Assembly (NCBI RefSeq): GCF_003590335.1 | Contig: NZ_MIET01000035.1 | Coordinates: 62,001-126,000, forward strand | Direction: 5' to 3' | Source: Pseudoalteromonas sp. MSK9-3 | Lineage (GTDB): Bacteria; Pseudomonadota; Gammaproteobacteria; Enterobacterales; Alteromonadaceae | Length of the DNA stretch: 64,000 bases | Made by a program: the position numbers and the translations under genes | Notes under the pieces: generated by a model | Seen by the model: the letters and a program-made list of their open reading frames with translations, nothing else | Database searches by the model: none | Told to the model about the DNA's origin: nothing | Shown: positions 7,625-18,400 of the stretch, piece by piece | Numbering within the stretch: position 1 is the first letter of the stretch | Layout: the number at the start of each line of letters is the position of its first letter

Positions 7625-9661
7625 ATGACAACATTACTCAGAACACGATTACCTCAGAATATTCGATCAAGGGCGGCAAAGTATCTCTTTGTTAGTGGTG
7701 CAACACTAATGAATCTTTCGGGTGCTGTCGCAGCCCAACCGACAACATTTGTGCATTTATTTGAATGGTCTTGGCCTGACATAGCCCATGAGTGCGAGGC
7801 ATTTTTAGGACCCAATGGATACGCCGCGGTACAGGTTTCACCGCCCAATGAACATATTGTGGGCGATACCTGGTGGACGCGCTATCAACCAGTCAGTTAT
7901 CAACTACAAAGCCGTGGAGGAAATGAACAGCAATTTAAAGACATGGTACAGCGTTGTAAACAGGCGGGTGTTGATATTTATGTTGATGCGGTGATCAATC
8001 ACATGGCAGCAGGAAGCGGGCAGGGCTTTGCAGGGTCAACGTTTTCTTATAAGCATTTCCCTATGTACAGTGAGCAAGACTTTCATAGCACCTGTGCAAT
8101 TAACGGATCAGACTACGGCAATAATGCATGGCGCGTACAGCATTGTGAATTAGTGGGGTTAGCCGACCTTGATACGGATTCAACGTATGTACAATCTCAA
8201 CTGTCAGGGTATTTAAATCGTTTAGTTGATACGGGAGTAGCTGGGTTTAGGCTAGATGCGAGTAAGCATATGCCGGCATCTGATATTGCCTCTGTCTTAG
8301 CGAATGTAACAGGGACTCCTTTGGTATTTCAAGAAGTTATTGACCAAGGCTTTGAAGCCGTCGGCGCGAGTGAGTACTTCAACAATGGTTTGGTAACTGA
8401 GTTCAAATATACCACAAAGCTTGGAGAGACGTTTAAAAGTGGCAAGTTGGCATGGCTAAGTAATTTTGGTGAGCCATGGGGCTTGATGCCAAGCGATAAA
8501 GCAGTGGTGTTTATCGATAATCACGATAATCAAAGAGGACATGGAGGGGCGGGCAATGTCGTAACGTATGCAGATGGCCGGCTGTATGACTTAGCCAATG
8601 TATTTATGCTTACTTTTCCATATGGCTATCCGAAAGTGATGTCGAGTTTTGAGTTTAATGGTGATACTGATGCGGGGGCACCTAATGTCCCAGTTCATCA
8701 TAACGGCCAACTGAATTGTACTGCACAGCTATGGCAATGCGAGCATCGAAACCCCTATATTGCAGGAGCTGTGGCGTTTAGGAATAACACCGTGGGTGCT
8801 TGGCGGGTAAATCATTGGTGGGATAATGGTGCTAACCAAATTGCTTTTTCTCGCGGGAGTGAAGGCTTTGTCGTGATTAATCGAGAAAGCGATACGTTAC
8901 GAGCAGTTTTGCAAACAGGCCTTGAGCCAGGTATTTATTGTGATACGTTAACGGGCAAACTCAGTGATGATAAGTCTATTTGCACAGGGGAGCAATTACG
9001 AGTAGGTGACAATGGTTTCGCTGAGGTTGCCGTGGCGCCTATGAGTGCACTGGTTGTTCATCATCAGACTAAATTAGAACAGGATCAAACTCCTACTACT
9101 AAGCAGCGGACTGTCATATTTATTCAAGCAAACACGTCATCAGGGCAAGATCTGTTTATTCGAGGGGGTATCGATCATAATTATGGGCGTGAGCTGGGCA
9201 GAGAGTGTGACGTCGACCCTTTTGCTTGCGCGCTGAGGATGACACACAATAACCTTAATAATCCTACGACGAAAAACTGGAAAGCAGGGGATAGTCATTT
9301 AGATTGGAGCGGTGTTCAGGCTGAACAGGGGGCTGGTGCACAAGGAACTCCTCTTGATTGGACGACAAATGACTGGCCACGCAGTTGGAGTGCTGAGCGT
9401 ACAGTCGCCAAAGACGGTTTTGGTGTTAGCCCTTTAAATACGTTTGGCGCGCATTATTGGATGTTAGATGTACAACTAGACTGTGAGCAAGCTGTAAATG
9501 GCTGGTTTGAGGTAAAAGCATTCATAAAAAATGGTCAAGGGTGGGAAAATGACATCACACAAGCTCAAGCGCCTTACCCGAGTAATAATCATTTTGCACG
9601 ATGCGGTAAGATAAATATATTTGAGTTTGGAAAAAATTCAGCACAGTACGAAAGCTTTTAA
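7625..9661 (+). CDS. amy: Secreted chloride-dependent alpha-amylase (GH13) with C-terminal secretion domain
   Basis: The 678-residue precursor hydrolyses alpha-1,4 bonds of starch outside the cell. The signal peptide covers about residues 1-37. The GH13 catalytic domain has all regions: DAVINH (about 121), GFRLDASKH with nucleophile Asp211, FQEVID with acid/base Glu237, and FIDNHDNQ with Asp301. Chloride ligands are visible as Arg209, Asn299 and Lys337 (YGYPKVMSS). Lys instead of Arg at the third position is as in the psychrophilic P. haloplanktis enzyme AHA and is associated with weaker chloride binding. Residues from about 495 to the end correspond to the AHA C-terminal 'secretion helper', removed after outer-membrane passage. 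Total length agrees with AHA (about 669). It is a single gene with a long leader after HxlR. Confidence 0.95.
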   Translation: MTTLLRTRLPQNIRSRAAKYLFVSGATLMNLSGAVAAQPTTFVHLFEWSWPDIAHECEAFLGPNGYAAVQVSPPNEHIVGDTWWTRYQPVSYQLQSRGGNEQQFKDMVQRCKQAGVDIYVDAVINHMAAGSGQGFAGSTFSYKHFPMYSEQDFHSTCAINGSDYGNNAWRVQHCELVGLADLDTDSTYVQSQLSGYLNRLVDTGVAGFRLDASKHMPASDIASVLANVTGTPLVFQEVIDQGFEAVGASEYFNNGLVTEFKYTTKLGETFKSGKLAWLSNFGEPWGLMPSDKAVVFIDNHDNQRGHGGAGNVVTYADGRLYDLANVFMLTFPYGYPKVMSSFEFNGDTDAGAPNVPVHHNGQLNCTAQLWQCEHRNPYIAGAVAFRNNTVGAWRVNHWWDNGANQIAFSRGSEGFVVINRESDTLRAVLQTGLEPGIYCDTLTGKLSDDKSICTGEQLRVGDNGFAEVAVAPMSALVVHHQTKLEQDQTPTTKQRTVIFIQANTSSGQDLFIRGGIDHNYGRELGRECDVDPFACALRMTHNNLNNPTTKNWKAGDSHLDWSGVQAEQGAGAQGTPLDWTTNDWPRSWSAERTVAKDGFGVSPLNTFGAHYWMLDVQLDCEQAVNGWFEVKAFIKNGQGWENDITQAQAPYPSNNHFARCGKINIFEFGKNSAQYESF

Positions 9662-9672
9662 AATTGTGCACC

Positions 9673-9700
9673 ATCGGCATAACGAATTTGTTATGCCGAT
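9673..9700. terminator. Bidirectional hairpin between convergent genes
   Basis: A perfect 11-bp stem ATCGGCATAAC / GTTATGCCGAT with a 6-nt loop lies 11 bases after the amylase stop and 15 bases beyond the stop of the minus-strand TPR gene. There is no strong T-run, so efficiency is uncertain. Confidence 0.6.
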
Positions 9701-9715
9701 CCAGGCTATAAAAAG

Positions 9716-10729
9716 CTATTTGGGTTCATTTTGGCATAATTGGATGAGTAAAGCGTCCGGCACTATTTTGGTCGGGTGTGCGTACATGTTTTGTTGCATA
9801 AAGGGGCGGACATGTCGAGTGACCCAGGGTATATCAATAATTTTCACATATTTTTTTAGTGACTCTTCTAAGCCATATGAGTAGAGAAATGTACTTCTTT
9901 CTAACGCGTAAGCAACGCGATTAAATTGAACTTGGCTTGGTAACATCTTGGCTTGAACGACTGATTCCATGATTACATAGTGGTAAAAATAGTGATAGTT
10001 TTCGACTTTTAGGTCGAAGATGTTTTGTTTTACAGAGTTATGATAACGCCAAAATTGTTGATATTTACCTTGTAAAATAAGGCTATCTAATAAATTTAGT
10101 CCTGACCTAACAGCGTTTTCTGAGGTACCTTTTAAACTGTCATCTCTAAATAGTTTAATAAATTGCCGTTGCGCGAGTTGGTAGTTACCAGCATCTAAAT
10201 TGAGCGTTGCTTTTTTTTGTTGTATGCGGCGTTTGGCTTTCTCGTCGGTGGCAAGGTGCTGTGCTTGTTTTAGTGAATTAGCCGCGTCATCATATAACCC
10301 TAATTTACGCTGCGACGAATACATGTTTAGCAGCAATCTAACACGTTCTTTTTGATTGTCAGCGGCATAGCTCATGGCACATTGATAAGCCGAAATCGCT
10401 TTTTCATACACTTCATTCTTTCTGTATAAAATGCCTAAGCCATTCAAGACGTTAGCTTGGCGTGTATTCGATACCTTATCCCAGCGTTTATCAATGAGTA
10501 ATAACCCTGACGCTACCGCTGTTATGGGATCATTAATTTTGACTGAGGTACTAAATATGTTGGTATGTAATTCAAAAGCCCCTGCACTGACGGGCAGGTG
10601 TTTATATTTTTGAAATTGCTTTGCAGTAAAGTGCGGATCACTGGCTGCGAGCTTATTAAACTCTTTGGGATTAGGGAACTCTGCAGCGGAGGTCAAAACA
10701 GCTATAAAATACAACGATGATATGAGCAA
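9716..10729 (-). CDS. Exported TPR-repeat protein
   Basis: The product is 337 residues. A short hydrophobic N-terminus (MLISSLYFIAVLTSAAEF) looks like a signal peptide. The central part shows TPR-like helices, such as NGLGILYRKNEVYEKAISAY, LLNMYSSQRKLGLYDDAANS and ATLNLDAGNYQLAQRQFIKL. The start appears to be TTG at 10729, with GGGAG about 9 bases upstream. No ATG in frame would keep the signal peptide. The function is unrecognised; TPR proteins of this kind often act in envelope assembly or as sensor domains. It is convergent with the amylase gene, with a shared hairpin between them. Confidence 0.6.
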   Translation of the reverse strand: MLISSLYFIAVLTSAAEFPNPKEFNKLAASDPHFTAKQFQKYKHLPVSAGAFELHTNIFSTSVKINDPITAVASGLLLIDKRWDKVSNTRQANVLNGLGILYRKNEVYEKAISAYQCAMSYAADNQKERVRLLLNMYSSQRKLGLYDDAANSLKQAQHLATDEKAKRRIQQKKATLNLDAGNYQLAQRQFIKLFRDDSLKGTSENAVRSGLNLLDSLILQGKYQQFWRYHNSVKQNIFDLKVENYHYFYHYVIMESVVQAKMLPSQVQFNRVAYALERSTFLYSYGLEESLKKYVKIIDIPWVTRHVRPFMQQNMYAHPTKIVPDALLIQLCQNEPK

Positions 10730-10884
10730 CGCTAAACACTCCCAATAAAACTTGATTTTATTTTATTGTGCATTAGTAAATAAACACCCCAATTATGTTT
10801 TTATTAAACATATCTTAAAAAGGTAGTGGGCACTTTGGTAGTATGCAGTATGATTTTTGCAACATTATGAATAGAGTATAGATT

Positions 10885-11472
10885 ATGTGGATAAAAAACC
10901 AAGCATTGGATGGTAAGTACGTCAGATTAGAGCCTCTCGTGATGCAACATGTTAGTGCCTTACAAGAAGCTGCAAAAGATGGTGAATATTGGCGGCTTTG
11001 GTACGCCAGTGTCCCAAAGCCTGATGATATTTCAGACTATGTGGCAAAGGCAATAGAGCAAGCTAAACAGGGCGAGGTCGCTTATGCGGTGATTGACAAA
11101 CGCACGGATACCGTCGTGGGAACCACCCGTTACTATAATGTTGACGGACCTAACAAGCGGGCAGCGATTGGGTACACTTGGTATGCAAATTCAGTGCGCC
11201 GTAGCCCCATCAATACAGAATCTAAACTATTGTTGCTAAGCAACTTATTTGAAAGTTGCGATGCTGTTGCGGTTGAGTTCAATACCCATTTCTTTAATCA
11301 AACTTCAAGAGCTGCCATAGAGCGTTTAGGCGCGAAATTAGATGGTATATTGCGAGCGCATAAAATTATGAAAGATGGCTCTTTACGAGACACAGCGGTG
11401 TATTCAATCATTGCCAGTGAGTGGCCTGCGGTTCGAAATAACCTTGAATTTAAGCTGTATGAACGGGCGTAA
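10885..11472 (+). CDS. GNAT N-acetyltransferase (RimJ/RimL type)
   Basis: This 195-residue cytoplasmic enzyme transfers acetyl from acetyl-CoA to an amine. The N-terminus LDGKYVRLEPLVMQHVSAL is typical of the Acetyltransf_3/RimJ-L group. VVGTTRYYNVD and AAIGYTWY form the central strands. A conserved tail FNQTSRAAIERLGAKLDGILRAH contains the asparagine and AIERLGA helix of this group. The classical RxxGxG/A motif is altered here (NSVRRSPINTESK), as often seen in the subfamily. The substrate is unknown. It stands alone on the plus strand. Confidence 0.85.
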   Translation: MWIKNQALDGKYVRLEPLVMQHVSALQEAAKDGEYWRLWYASVPKPDDISDYVAKAIEQAKQGEVAYAVIDKRTDTVVGTTRYYNVDGPNKRAAIGYTWYANSVRRSPINTESKLLLLSNLFESCDAVAVEFNTHFFNQTSRAAIERLGAKLDGILRAHKIMKDGSLRDTAVYSIIASEWPAVRNNLEFKLYERA

Positions 11473-11603
11473 TATAAACACGTATTCAAGTTAGGGTCTT
11501 CGAAAATGTATTTAAACAGGTCATTTATTGAATACAAATAGGGAACTTACTGACATAGACAAAGTCTATTCTAAAAGTTAAGGACTAACAGATTGAGGAT
11601 TGA

Positions 11604-12623
11604 ATGAAAGCAGGTCTATTATCTCTTGTTTTACTATCATTTTTATTAGCAACACCTGCGCGCGCAAACGAAGTTGAAAAGCAGCAATTGCTGCGCAAAT
11701 TAAAGCAACAGATCACCCAATTGTATGTGATGCAAAATAGCATCCCTAAAATTATTGACGGCTTGTCTCAGTTTGAAAACTCTCAAGCGTTCAAACAAGC
11801 AAAAGATGTATCAGCGCTATTGCCTGTATTAAATGAAACATTGGCTGAATTCGACAAGCATCTTAGTGTTTCAAAGAGTGAATCTCAGTCGGGTAAACAC
11901 AGTAGAACAGCGAAGCCTTACGAGTCTTGGTTTACCAAGCTTGAACGTAAAAACTTTGGATTCAATCACGTTGAAATATTACCTGGAAATGTAGGAATAT
12001 TGGCTTTTTGGGGCTTTTCTAATGTGACAGAGCAGAGTAAACAAAAAGTACAAGCGCTTATGACACTGTTAGACGGTGTTGATAGTTTGATCATTGACTT
12101 ACGAGAGAACGGTGGCGGTGATGCGGCGATGGTTCAGCTTATTAGTAGTTACTTTTTAGATAAACCGACTCATTTAAATAGTTTTTACTCGCGCGATACC
12201 GGCAAAACAAGCGAGTACTGGACGGTGCCAATTGAAGGTGAAAAGCACGCTACATTACCGATTTATATTCTAACCAGTAATGCGACATTTTCTGCCGCTG
12301 AGGAGTTTACATACAACTTTAAGCATTTACAAAGAGCCACCATTATAGGCGAAAAAACCAAAGGGGGAGCGAACCCCTGGCGTTTTGTAAATCTTACTGA
12401 CACTTTACGCGTTGCTATGCCGGTATCTATGGCCATCAACCCCGTCACTGAGACTAATTGGGAAGGGGTCGGTGTTAAGCCTCATCATAATATTTCCGCG
12501 GATAGCGCTTTATCGTATGCACATCAAATGGCATTGCAAGAGCTAGCAAAAACTAAAAGCAATGTTCATGAATTACATGATATAAACTCTGCGTTAAGTG
12601 ATGTGCAAGCTGTACTTAAATAA
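11604..12623 (+). CDS. Exported S41-family peptidase
   Basis: This 339-residue serine peptidase is related to C-terminal processing or tail-specific proteases. The signal peptide is MKAGLLSLVLLSFLLATPARA. A helical N-terminal region (30-110) follows and there is no PDZ domain. The catalytic core has SLIIDLRENGGGDAAMVQ, then LTSNATFSAAEEFTYNF with the nucleophile Ser in FSAAE, and GEKTKGGANPWRF with the general-base Lys candidate. Lack of PDZ resembles the IRBP-like (S41B) branch. It is periplasmic or secreted; the substrate is unknown. The lysE-type gene follows after 24 bases and may be cotranscribed. Confidence 0.85.
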   Translation: MKAGLLSLVLLSFLLATPARANEVEKQQLLRKLKQQITQLYVMQNSIPKIIDGLSQFENSQAFKQAKDVSALLPVLNETLAEFDKHLSVSKSESQSGKHSRTAKPYESWFTKLERKNFGFNHVEILPGNVGILAFWGFSNVTEQSKQKVQALMTLLDGVDSLIIDLRENGGGDAAMVQLISSYFLDKPTHLNSFYSRDTGKTSEYWTVPIEGEKHATLPIYILTSNATFSAAEEFTYNFKHLQRATIIGEKTKGGANPWRFVNLTDTLRVAMPVSMAINPVTETNWEGVGVKPHHNISADSALSYAHQMALQELAKTKSNVHELHDINSALSDVQAVLK

Positions 12624-12647
12624 AGGTGAATTATCTTTCCATTTGAG

Positions 12648-13262
12648 GTGTTTTTAGCATTTACAGTGGCTTGTATGGTACTTGTTTGCTCTCCTGGGCC
12701 TGATAATTTACTGGCTATCGGCAGAGGTCTGAGCCAAGGGAAGCGTGCAGCCTTGGTGTCTGGTTCTGCATCGGGGACTGGTATTTTGTTTCATGTATTG
12801 GCAGCGACGCTCGGGCTAACGGTTTTATTGCAAACTTCAACGCTTGCATTTTACATCGTTAAAACAATCGGTGCTGCGTATTTGATCTGGCTTGGGGTTA
12901 AGGTGCTACGCAGTAAAGGGTTGTTCACGCTTAACCCTGTTGCTCGCCAACCATTGAGCGCTATATTTTTAACTGGGTTTTTATCAGCAGCGCTTAACCC
13001 TAAACCTGGGTTATTTGTTTTGGCATTTATCCCACAGTTTGTTAACCCTGAGCTAGGTTCAGTTACCACTCAAATGGTTGGTTATGGGGTATGGTTTGCT
13101 TTTTTGACTGCACTTGGGTTTACGTTTATGGGACTTTTTGCATCTCGGTTAAGTTGCTGCTGGTTACACGCAAAGCCCCGTTTTGTGCTTAAGCTAAATA
13201 TTGGCGCTGGATTGACCTTTATTTCATCGGGTTTGGCTGTGGCGTTGATGCCACAAAAGTGA
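12648..13262 (+). CDS. LysE/RhtB-family amino-acid exporter
   Basis: This 204-residue inner-membrane protein has about six transmembrane helices. The family signature CSPGPDNLLAIGRGLSQGKRAAL is at the N-terminus, followed by SGSASGTG, and the second half includes FLTGFLSAALNPKPGLFVLAFIPQFV. These proteins export amino acids or homoserine lactone-like metabolites. The start is uncertain. GTG 12648 has no good ribosome binding site, whereas AAAGGTGA lies at 12622-12629, directly before an in-frame ATT at 12630 (ATT ATC TTT CCA TTT GAG GTG). Family N-termini are a few residues longer than the GTG version, so a non-standard start is possible. Confidence 0.85.
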   Translation: MFLAFTVACMVLVCSPGPDNLLAIGRGLSQGKRAALVSGSASGTGILFHVLAATLGLTVLLQTSTLAFYIVKTIGAAYLIWLGVKVLRSKGLFTLNPVARQPLSAIFLTGFLSAALNPKPGLFVLAFIPQFVNPELGSVTTQMVGYGVWFAFLTALGFTFMGLFASRLSCCWLHAKPRFVLKLNIGAGLTFISSGLAVALMPQK

Positions 13263-13395
13263 CTCTTTGTGTATTGGCTCTTGAATTAGCGGCATTTATC
13301 ACTATTTATAGCTTACGATACAGCGAGTAACTTAGGAACTTGCAAAATTAGTGATAAGCTTTGGCTTATATCCTCATTTTATAAAAGGTAGTTTA

Positions 13396-13647
13396 ATGAA
13401 CCCAATTCTTGCGATTTTAAAAGAACACAATATCAGTGATACTCAGATAAGCGAGCTATTTCAAACGCTAACTGAAAACCCTTTAATGGCTATGGGTGTC
13501 GTGTCACAGCTAGGGATCCCACAAGACAAATTGCAACAACTTATGGGCCTAGTCATGCAAAACCCTGCACTTATTAAAGAGGCTGTGGAAGAGCTCGGCT
13601 TAGACTTTTCAAAAGTAGAAGAAGCAAAAGCCAAGCTAAAGCAATAA
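13396..13647 (+). CDS. DUF2999 family protein
   Basis: This 83-residue protein is all-helical and soluble. The sequence MNPILAILKEHNISDTQISE... with the tail LGLDFSKVEEAKAKLKQ matches my memory of the DUF2999 family, found in Pseudoalteromonas, Vibrio and relatives. ATG 13396 with AAAGGTAG upstream is preferred over a longer version from 13351. The repeated phrases ENPLMAMGVVSQLGIPQDKL and QNPALIKEAVEELGL suggest two similar helical units. The function of the family is unknown to me. Confidence 0.8.
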   Translation: MNPILAILKEHNISDTQISELFQTLTENPLMAMGVVSQLGIPQDKLQQLMGLVMQNPALIKEAVEELGLDFSKVEEAKAKLKQ

Positions 13648-13974
13648 ATCCTGCCTTAAAAGCTGTGAGTCATTGTCAGTTAAATGACTTTGACTTATAG
13701 CTGTCTATTATCTCTATTTTAGATTTCTTGTTTCAGCCAAATGACCAGCTAGCCGCAGTAAATCCACCGTTAAGTGTTGCAGCATGATATTGAGCACCCT
13801 CATATTGTTTACAGGTGATAACGAAATTTAACCATTAGACAAGATACATTCCTCTGGATACCGCTTTGACCGTTTCTTGCGATGACATAGTGTGCAGGGT
13901 TAAATAGAAGTATTGCCGCTTAAAGTGCTAAGCATAAGTACACTGGGTGTATCACTAGAGCCTCACTGAGTATA
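13648..13974. other. Intergenic region left of the insertion sequence
   Basis: There are 327 bases between the DUF2999 stop and the left end of the IS4 element. A short inverted repeat AGTCAT / ATGACT lies near 13668-13687, perhaps a weak terminator. I see no coding frame or other structure. Confidence 0.5.
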
Positions 13975-15441
13975 AAAAAGCCAGCAAGTTGCTTAATGCC
14001 AGTCAGTTAACAACTGACTGGCATTTTTTATTGGGATATTTACTGGGTTTTGGTTTAATGCACCTCGGATACGAGCGTTCCCGCTTTATCGGTAATATGT
14101 GATGTTCGACTTGAGCTTGTAATTGCTCAATTGACTTGGGGATCCGTCCAGCATTCTCTATAAACATCGTTTGAATTAAGTTAATAATACTTATTGCACA
14201 CGTCGTAAAGCTAAGGTGTTTCGCATATATCCCTGGCTTTGTCTGCGCCATTTTCACCATCTGATATCTGAGCAAGTTATAGCTAAGTAATACGCCCCAC
14301 AGCTCTTGCATTATCATGTCTGGTTTTTTGCTACGTAGCGTAAAGTGGCTATTTAACAAGGTTTGCTTCATCTCTCTATAGCCAAGTTCGATTTCCCACC
14401 TATCACTGTATAAGTCTATTATTTCAGCTTTAGGGAAACGCATCTGGTCGGTCAGTGAAGTGAGAATATTCACCTCTTTCCCCTTAATCATTTTTGTGAC
14501 AAGTCTCACTTCAATATCATTGGGTAAGTCAGCAAACTTCTTTCTCGCTTGTGCTGTCGTTTTTAGCTTGATGAGTTTGTCTTGACGACCTAACGAGCGA
14601 ACGACTTCATACTGAGTTCCTTTTCTCATAGGTTGGAGCCAGTGACGATTTTTCCCTGCATGATGCCAGCGATTGAGTAAGCCTAGAGAATAAAAGCCTC
14701 TATCAAATAACGTCAGTGAATTATCGGGGGTTACATCGATTAGGTCTTCAGCAAGTACCATCTCACTTGAACGACAGCTATCAAAGGCACTTCCCATTAA
14801 TAAATGGCTGGTGAGCTCCATTAAGCAAACCATACGTACTTGAGGGTAAGCTGTATCGCCGTGTTGATTCTTCCATGTAGAGAACGCCTGATGATTTTCA
14901 GTTGTATCAGGTGTACGCCAAATGACACCATCAACGCCTAATAGTGATAAACCACACCATGTTGGGTGGTTGGCATCAGCATTCCACATTTTCTGACTTT
15001 GTTGGAAAACCTCTTTAACGGCATCCGCACCAAGGCGCTGCCTCGCTTGCACAACCGCACTTGGTGCAACGAGTTCTCTTTTTCCGGGTAACGCTAAGCC
15101 GAGTTTACTGACGATGCTCCACAGCGGGTCTTCACGGTAAAGCGACATACAAATAACCGTCCAAACCGCCATTTCAACAGGAAGTCTCCTGCGTCTTATC
15201 GTAGCGACACCCGCAGTTTCAGCGCATTGCTTGATGAAATCTGGGCATAGGAAATCACTCAGTTGACCTAAGCCTTCTGAGTTAGGGGCATAGCCATTGG
15301 CAAGAGAAAGTGCTGTCGTTAATTGCAAAAGAAAAGACTCCTGAATAAATTCAGAAGCCTTTATAAACTAACCAGTAGATCGGTCAATGGATCATCAAAT
15401 ATTTCTTATCTGATCGGCATTAAGCAAGTTGCTGGCTTTTT
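13975..15441 (-). mobile_element. IS4-family insertion sequence, complete
   Basis: The element is 1467 bp. Its 26-bp terminal inverted repeats begin AAAAAGCCAGCAA and end TTGCTTAATGCC, with a single mismatch between the two ends (left 13975-14000, right 15416-15441). It encloses one intact transposase. I see no direct target duplication in the flanks (left ..GAGTATA, right AAATGAC..). That suggests later rearrangement, or an element end slightly different from the one I set. Confidence 0.9.
14003..15328 (-). CDS. IS4-family transposase
   Basis: This is a 441-residue DDE transposase. The N-terminal IS4 helical domain (about 30-110) includes [13 protein letters not shown]. The first catalytic Asp is in LLGVDGVIW, the second in [10 protein letters not shown]. 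The third residue, Glu, is in [15 protein letters not shown], an exact fit to the IS4 signature Y-x2-R-x3-E-x6-K. It is full length without frameshift, so the element may still be active. It fills nearly all of the element between the inverted repeats. Confidence 0.95.
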   Translation of the reverse strand: MQLTTALSLANGYAPNSEGLGQLSDFLCPDFIKQCAETAGVATIRRRRLPVEMAVWTVICMSLYREDPLWSIVSKLGLALPGKRELVAPSAVVQARQRLGADAVKEVFQQSQKMWNADANHPTWCGLSLLGVDGVIWRTPDTTENHQAFSTWKNQHGDTAYPQVRMVCLMELTSHLLMGSAFDSCRSSEMVLAEDLIDVTPDNSLTLFDRGFYSLGLLNRWHHAGKNRHWLQPMRKGTQYEVVRSLGRQDKLIKLKTTAQARKKFADLPNDIEVRLVTKMIKGKEVNILTSLTDQMRFPKAEIIDLYSDRWEIELGYREMKQTLLNSHFTLRSKKPDMIMQELWGVLLSYNLLRYQMVKMAQTKPGIYAKHLSFTTCAISIINLIQTMFIENAGRIPKSIEQLQAQVEHHILPIKRERSYPRCIKPKPSKYPNKKCQSVVN

Positions 15442-15473
15442 AAATGACGTTTTTGTCATGACTTATTTAATGT

Positions 15474-18400
15474 TTAAACTTTATATTTGTAGCGTCTAGT
15501 AACGCCTCCTAGAATAAGAATTAACATGAATAAGCCAAATGTACCGGATGATTTTTTAGCTGGTGTCGGGGTTGGTGTTGGCGTCACAGCGTTAGAGCTA
15601 TCTAGTGTAACTGTTACGGCAACTTGACCCACATCACTCGCGCCATCACTGTCAGAGATTGTATATTGAATTGTGGCAATACCAGAGAAACCAACATCTG
15701 GCGTATAGCGTAAGGTGTTGTTACCAGTAATGCTCACACTTCCCTCATCAACCGTCGCTTCGATGATGTTTAGCACATCGCCATCACTGTCTTGGTCATT
15801 AGAGAGCACGTCAATGTCGAGCGTTTGCGTATCAAGTGTAGCTGCTGCATCATTTACCGCTTGTGGCGCTGTATTGGCCGTAATGGTAATAGCAGCATGA
15901 CCACTTGCTGACCCACCTTGTGTATCGGCAACCATGTAAGTTAACTGTGCAGTGCCAGATAAATTCTCTGGAGCTGTGAAGTACACAAGGCCACCCTCAA
16001 GCTCTGTGGTACCGATGTCAGACGTCGCGTTCACAACAGACAGAGTATCTCCGTCAGCATCTGTGTCATTGTGTAATACATTAAGTTGTATACGATTACC
16101 TGCTTTAACTGTGAAGGTGTCGTCTATCGTTACAGGTAGAGTATTTCCGTTTAACACAATGGCCATACCACTTGGGTCTACAACTGTTTTGTTAGCAATA
16201 CCATCATCATCGTTAGGGCCGCCATCAACGATTTGCAGCTTAATACACCAGTCTCCCGCATTAAGTCCATCACGCCATTGACTGCTATTTGCTGCTGGAC
16301 AATAACCAGACTCGCCCTGCGCTGACATTACTGTGTTTCCGCCACCTAGTGAGAAGTTAACCCATTCGCCATTTTTGTACTTACGATAAACAGCATTTAA
16401 AGGTACCTGCTCATACTGAGGCAATACGATAGTAAAGGTATCTCCAGCATTCATTAACCCTGAGGCAATAAAGTCATAAAGACCGCCCACGTTTTGCGCT
16501 GTATCGTCACTTGGTAATTCAGAGCTTAGCAATTGCGCGCCACCTGAACTATTTTGTGCCACAGACGTGCCTTTACGTAACGATGTACCTGCTTGAGCTT
16601 CAATCAAATGACCTGTCGAGTTACCTGCACTACCTTGTAACACGTTAGGTTGTGAAATTGCATCTTGATAGTCAGGGATCCCGTCACCATCAGAGTCGGC
16701 ATAGCCTTCTTCATTGTCGGGGATCAAATCACCATCGCTGTCTTGTGATGTTAATGCTGCCAGTTGTGCAATAACCTCAATATAGACTTCTTGAGACGCA
16801 GTAAGTGCTGGGGTTGCATTATCGGTCACGCTAGCAGTAATACTATAAATGCCCGCGGGTAACTGAGCTGGCGAGAAGGTAAATTCTGTATCTGTTGCAC
16901 TGGTATTGCTTATGCGCGGATCTGCACTTGTCCATGACACTTGCAATTGATCATTACTGTTCGCATCAGACACAGTAGCTAAGAGTGAAACCTCACCTTG
17001 GTCAGCCGCGACGAGCGTGCGGTTTTCACCTTGTTGCGTGATTGTGGTGGTGATCTGCGGGGCGATATTGCCTTCTTCTATAGATATTGTGGCTATATTG
17101 CTTGATGTATCAACATTCACTTCATTGCTAAGTGTAATAATGATTGCCTCGCTTTCTTCTTGCTGAGCGTCTTGGAACACCTCGAATGTGATCGAGCCAG
17201 ACCGGCCTGAGGTAATAATGACCTCACCACTTTCTAAAGTGTGATCTGCGGCAATCGCAGAGCCAGATACTGTATACGGTATGGTTACCGGATAGCTAGG
17301 TGCATCACCATTTAGCTGAACAGTGACGGTGTTACTGCTACCTTCACTGACAGTAAAACCTTGATCTATCGATATTAGTGGGTTCACCGTTACCGTATGA
17401 GATGCCATAGCCGTGCGTTCTTGGCTGTCTTGGGTTTGCCAATAAACAAGGTGGTTGCCTGGCGCAAATATACGGGTGTTGTCGACCAGTGATACAGCAA
17501 GCGTATTGCCTTGACTGTCGGTCGCGGTAGCTACGCCGAGTTCAACTTTTGTGAATAAGCCTGTTGCATTCACAGAAATATCAGCCGGTGCGGTGATTTC
17601 TGGCAGGCCTGTTTGCAGTGAGGTAATACTTAACACGGCATGTGATGCACTGCGTGCTTGCTCAGGATCTGCAATTACATAGTCAATCGTCACCGTGGTA
17701 GAAGCTAGGGTTGGTGCTTGATATACCAGTTGATTGTTTTCAACCGTCACGCTACCAATAGATGCTTGTGCACCAACAATGGTAAGTGGTTGCTCATCGA
17801 GGTCAGTATCGTTACTTAACACATCAAGTACGTAGCGATTGGCATCGTTGCCGTCAAATGTGAATGTATCAGGGTTTGCCTGTGGCATATCGTTCACAGA
17901 GACAACATTAATTGCAATACGGGTTTCAGAGGATTGCTCAGTACCATCATCAACGATGTAGGTAAGTGCATCGGCTCCGTGGTAGTTGGTATTAGGTGTA
18001 TATGTGAGGATATTGCCTTGCACAGACGCAGTACCAGCGTTTGGTTGAGTAACAATTTCTATACTTAACGTATCACCATCGATATCGTTAATCGTGGGGA
18101 TAAAGCTCGTTGTCCCATCTTCTTGTACAGATATGGTTTGTGCTTGTGCGCGTGGCGGTGTATTGGTAAAACTCACCTCAATGGCAAAGGCTGGCAAAGA
18201 AGCGGTTAGCTCTTGGTCACTGACTGTAATAACTATGTTGTTACTAATACCTACATCGCCGCGAGCAGGGGTTCCTGATAAAGTACCTGTTGTGCTGTCA
18301 AAATTAGCCCATGTCGGTTTATTGGCTATTGTGTAGCTGAACTGGGTGCTATCAATATCGGTTACACTTGGTGTAAAGGTATAAGTATTGCCCTGACGTA

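Noticed and set aside
13648..15441. Prophage or genomic island near the IS4 element
   Set aside because: Only a single transposase is present, with no integrase, phage structural gene or tRNA attachment site in the flanks.
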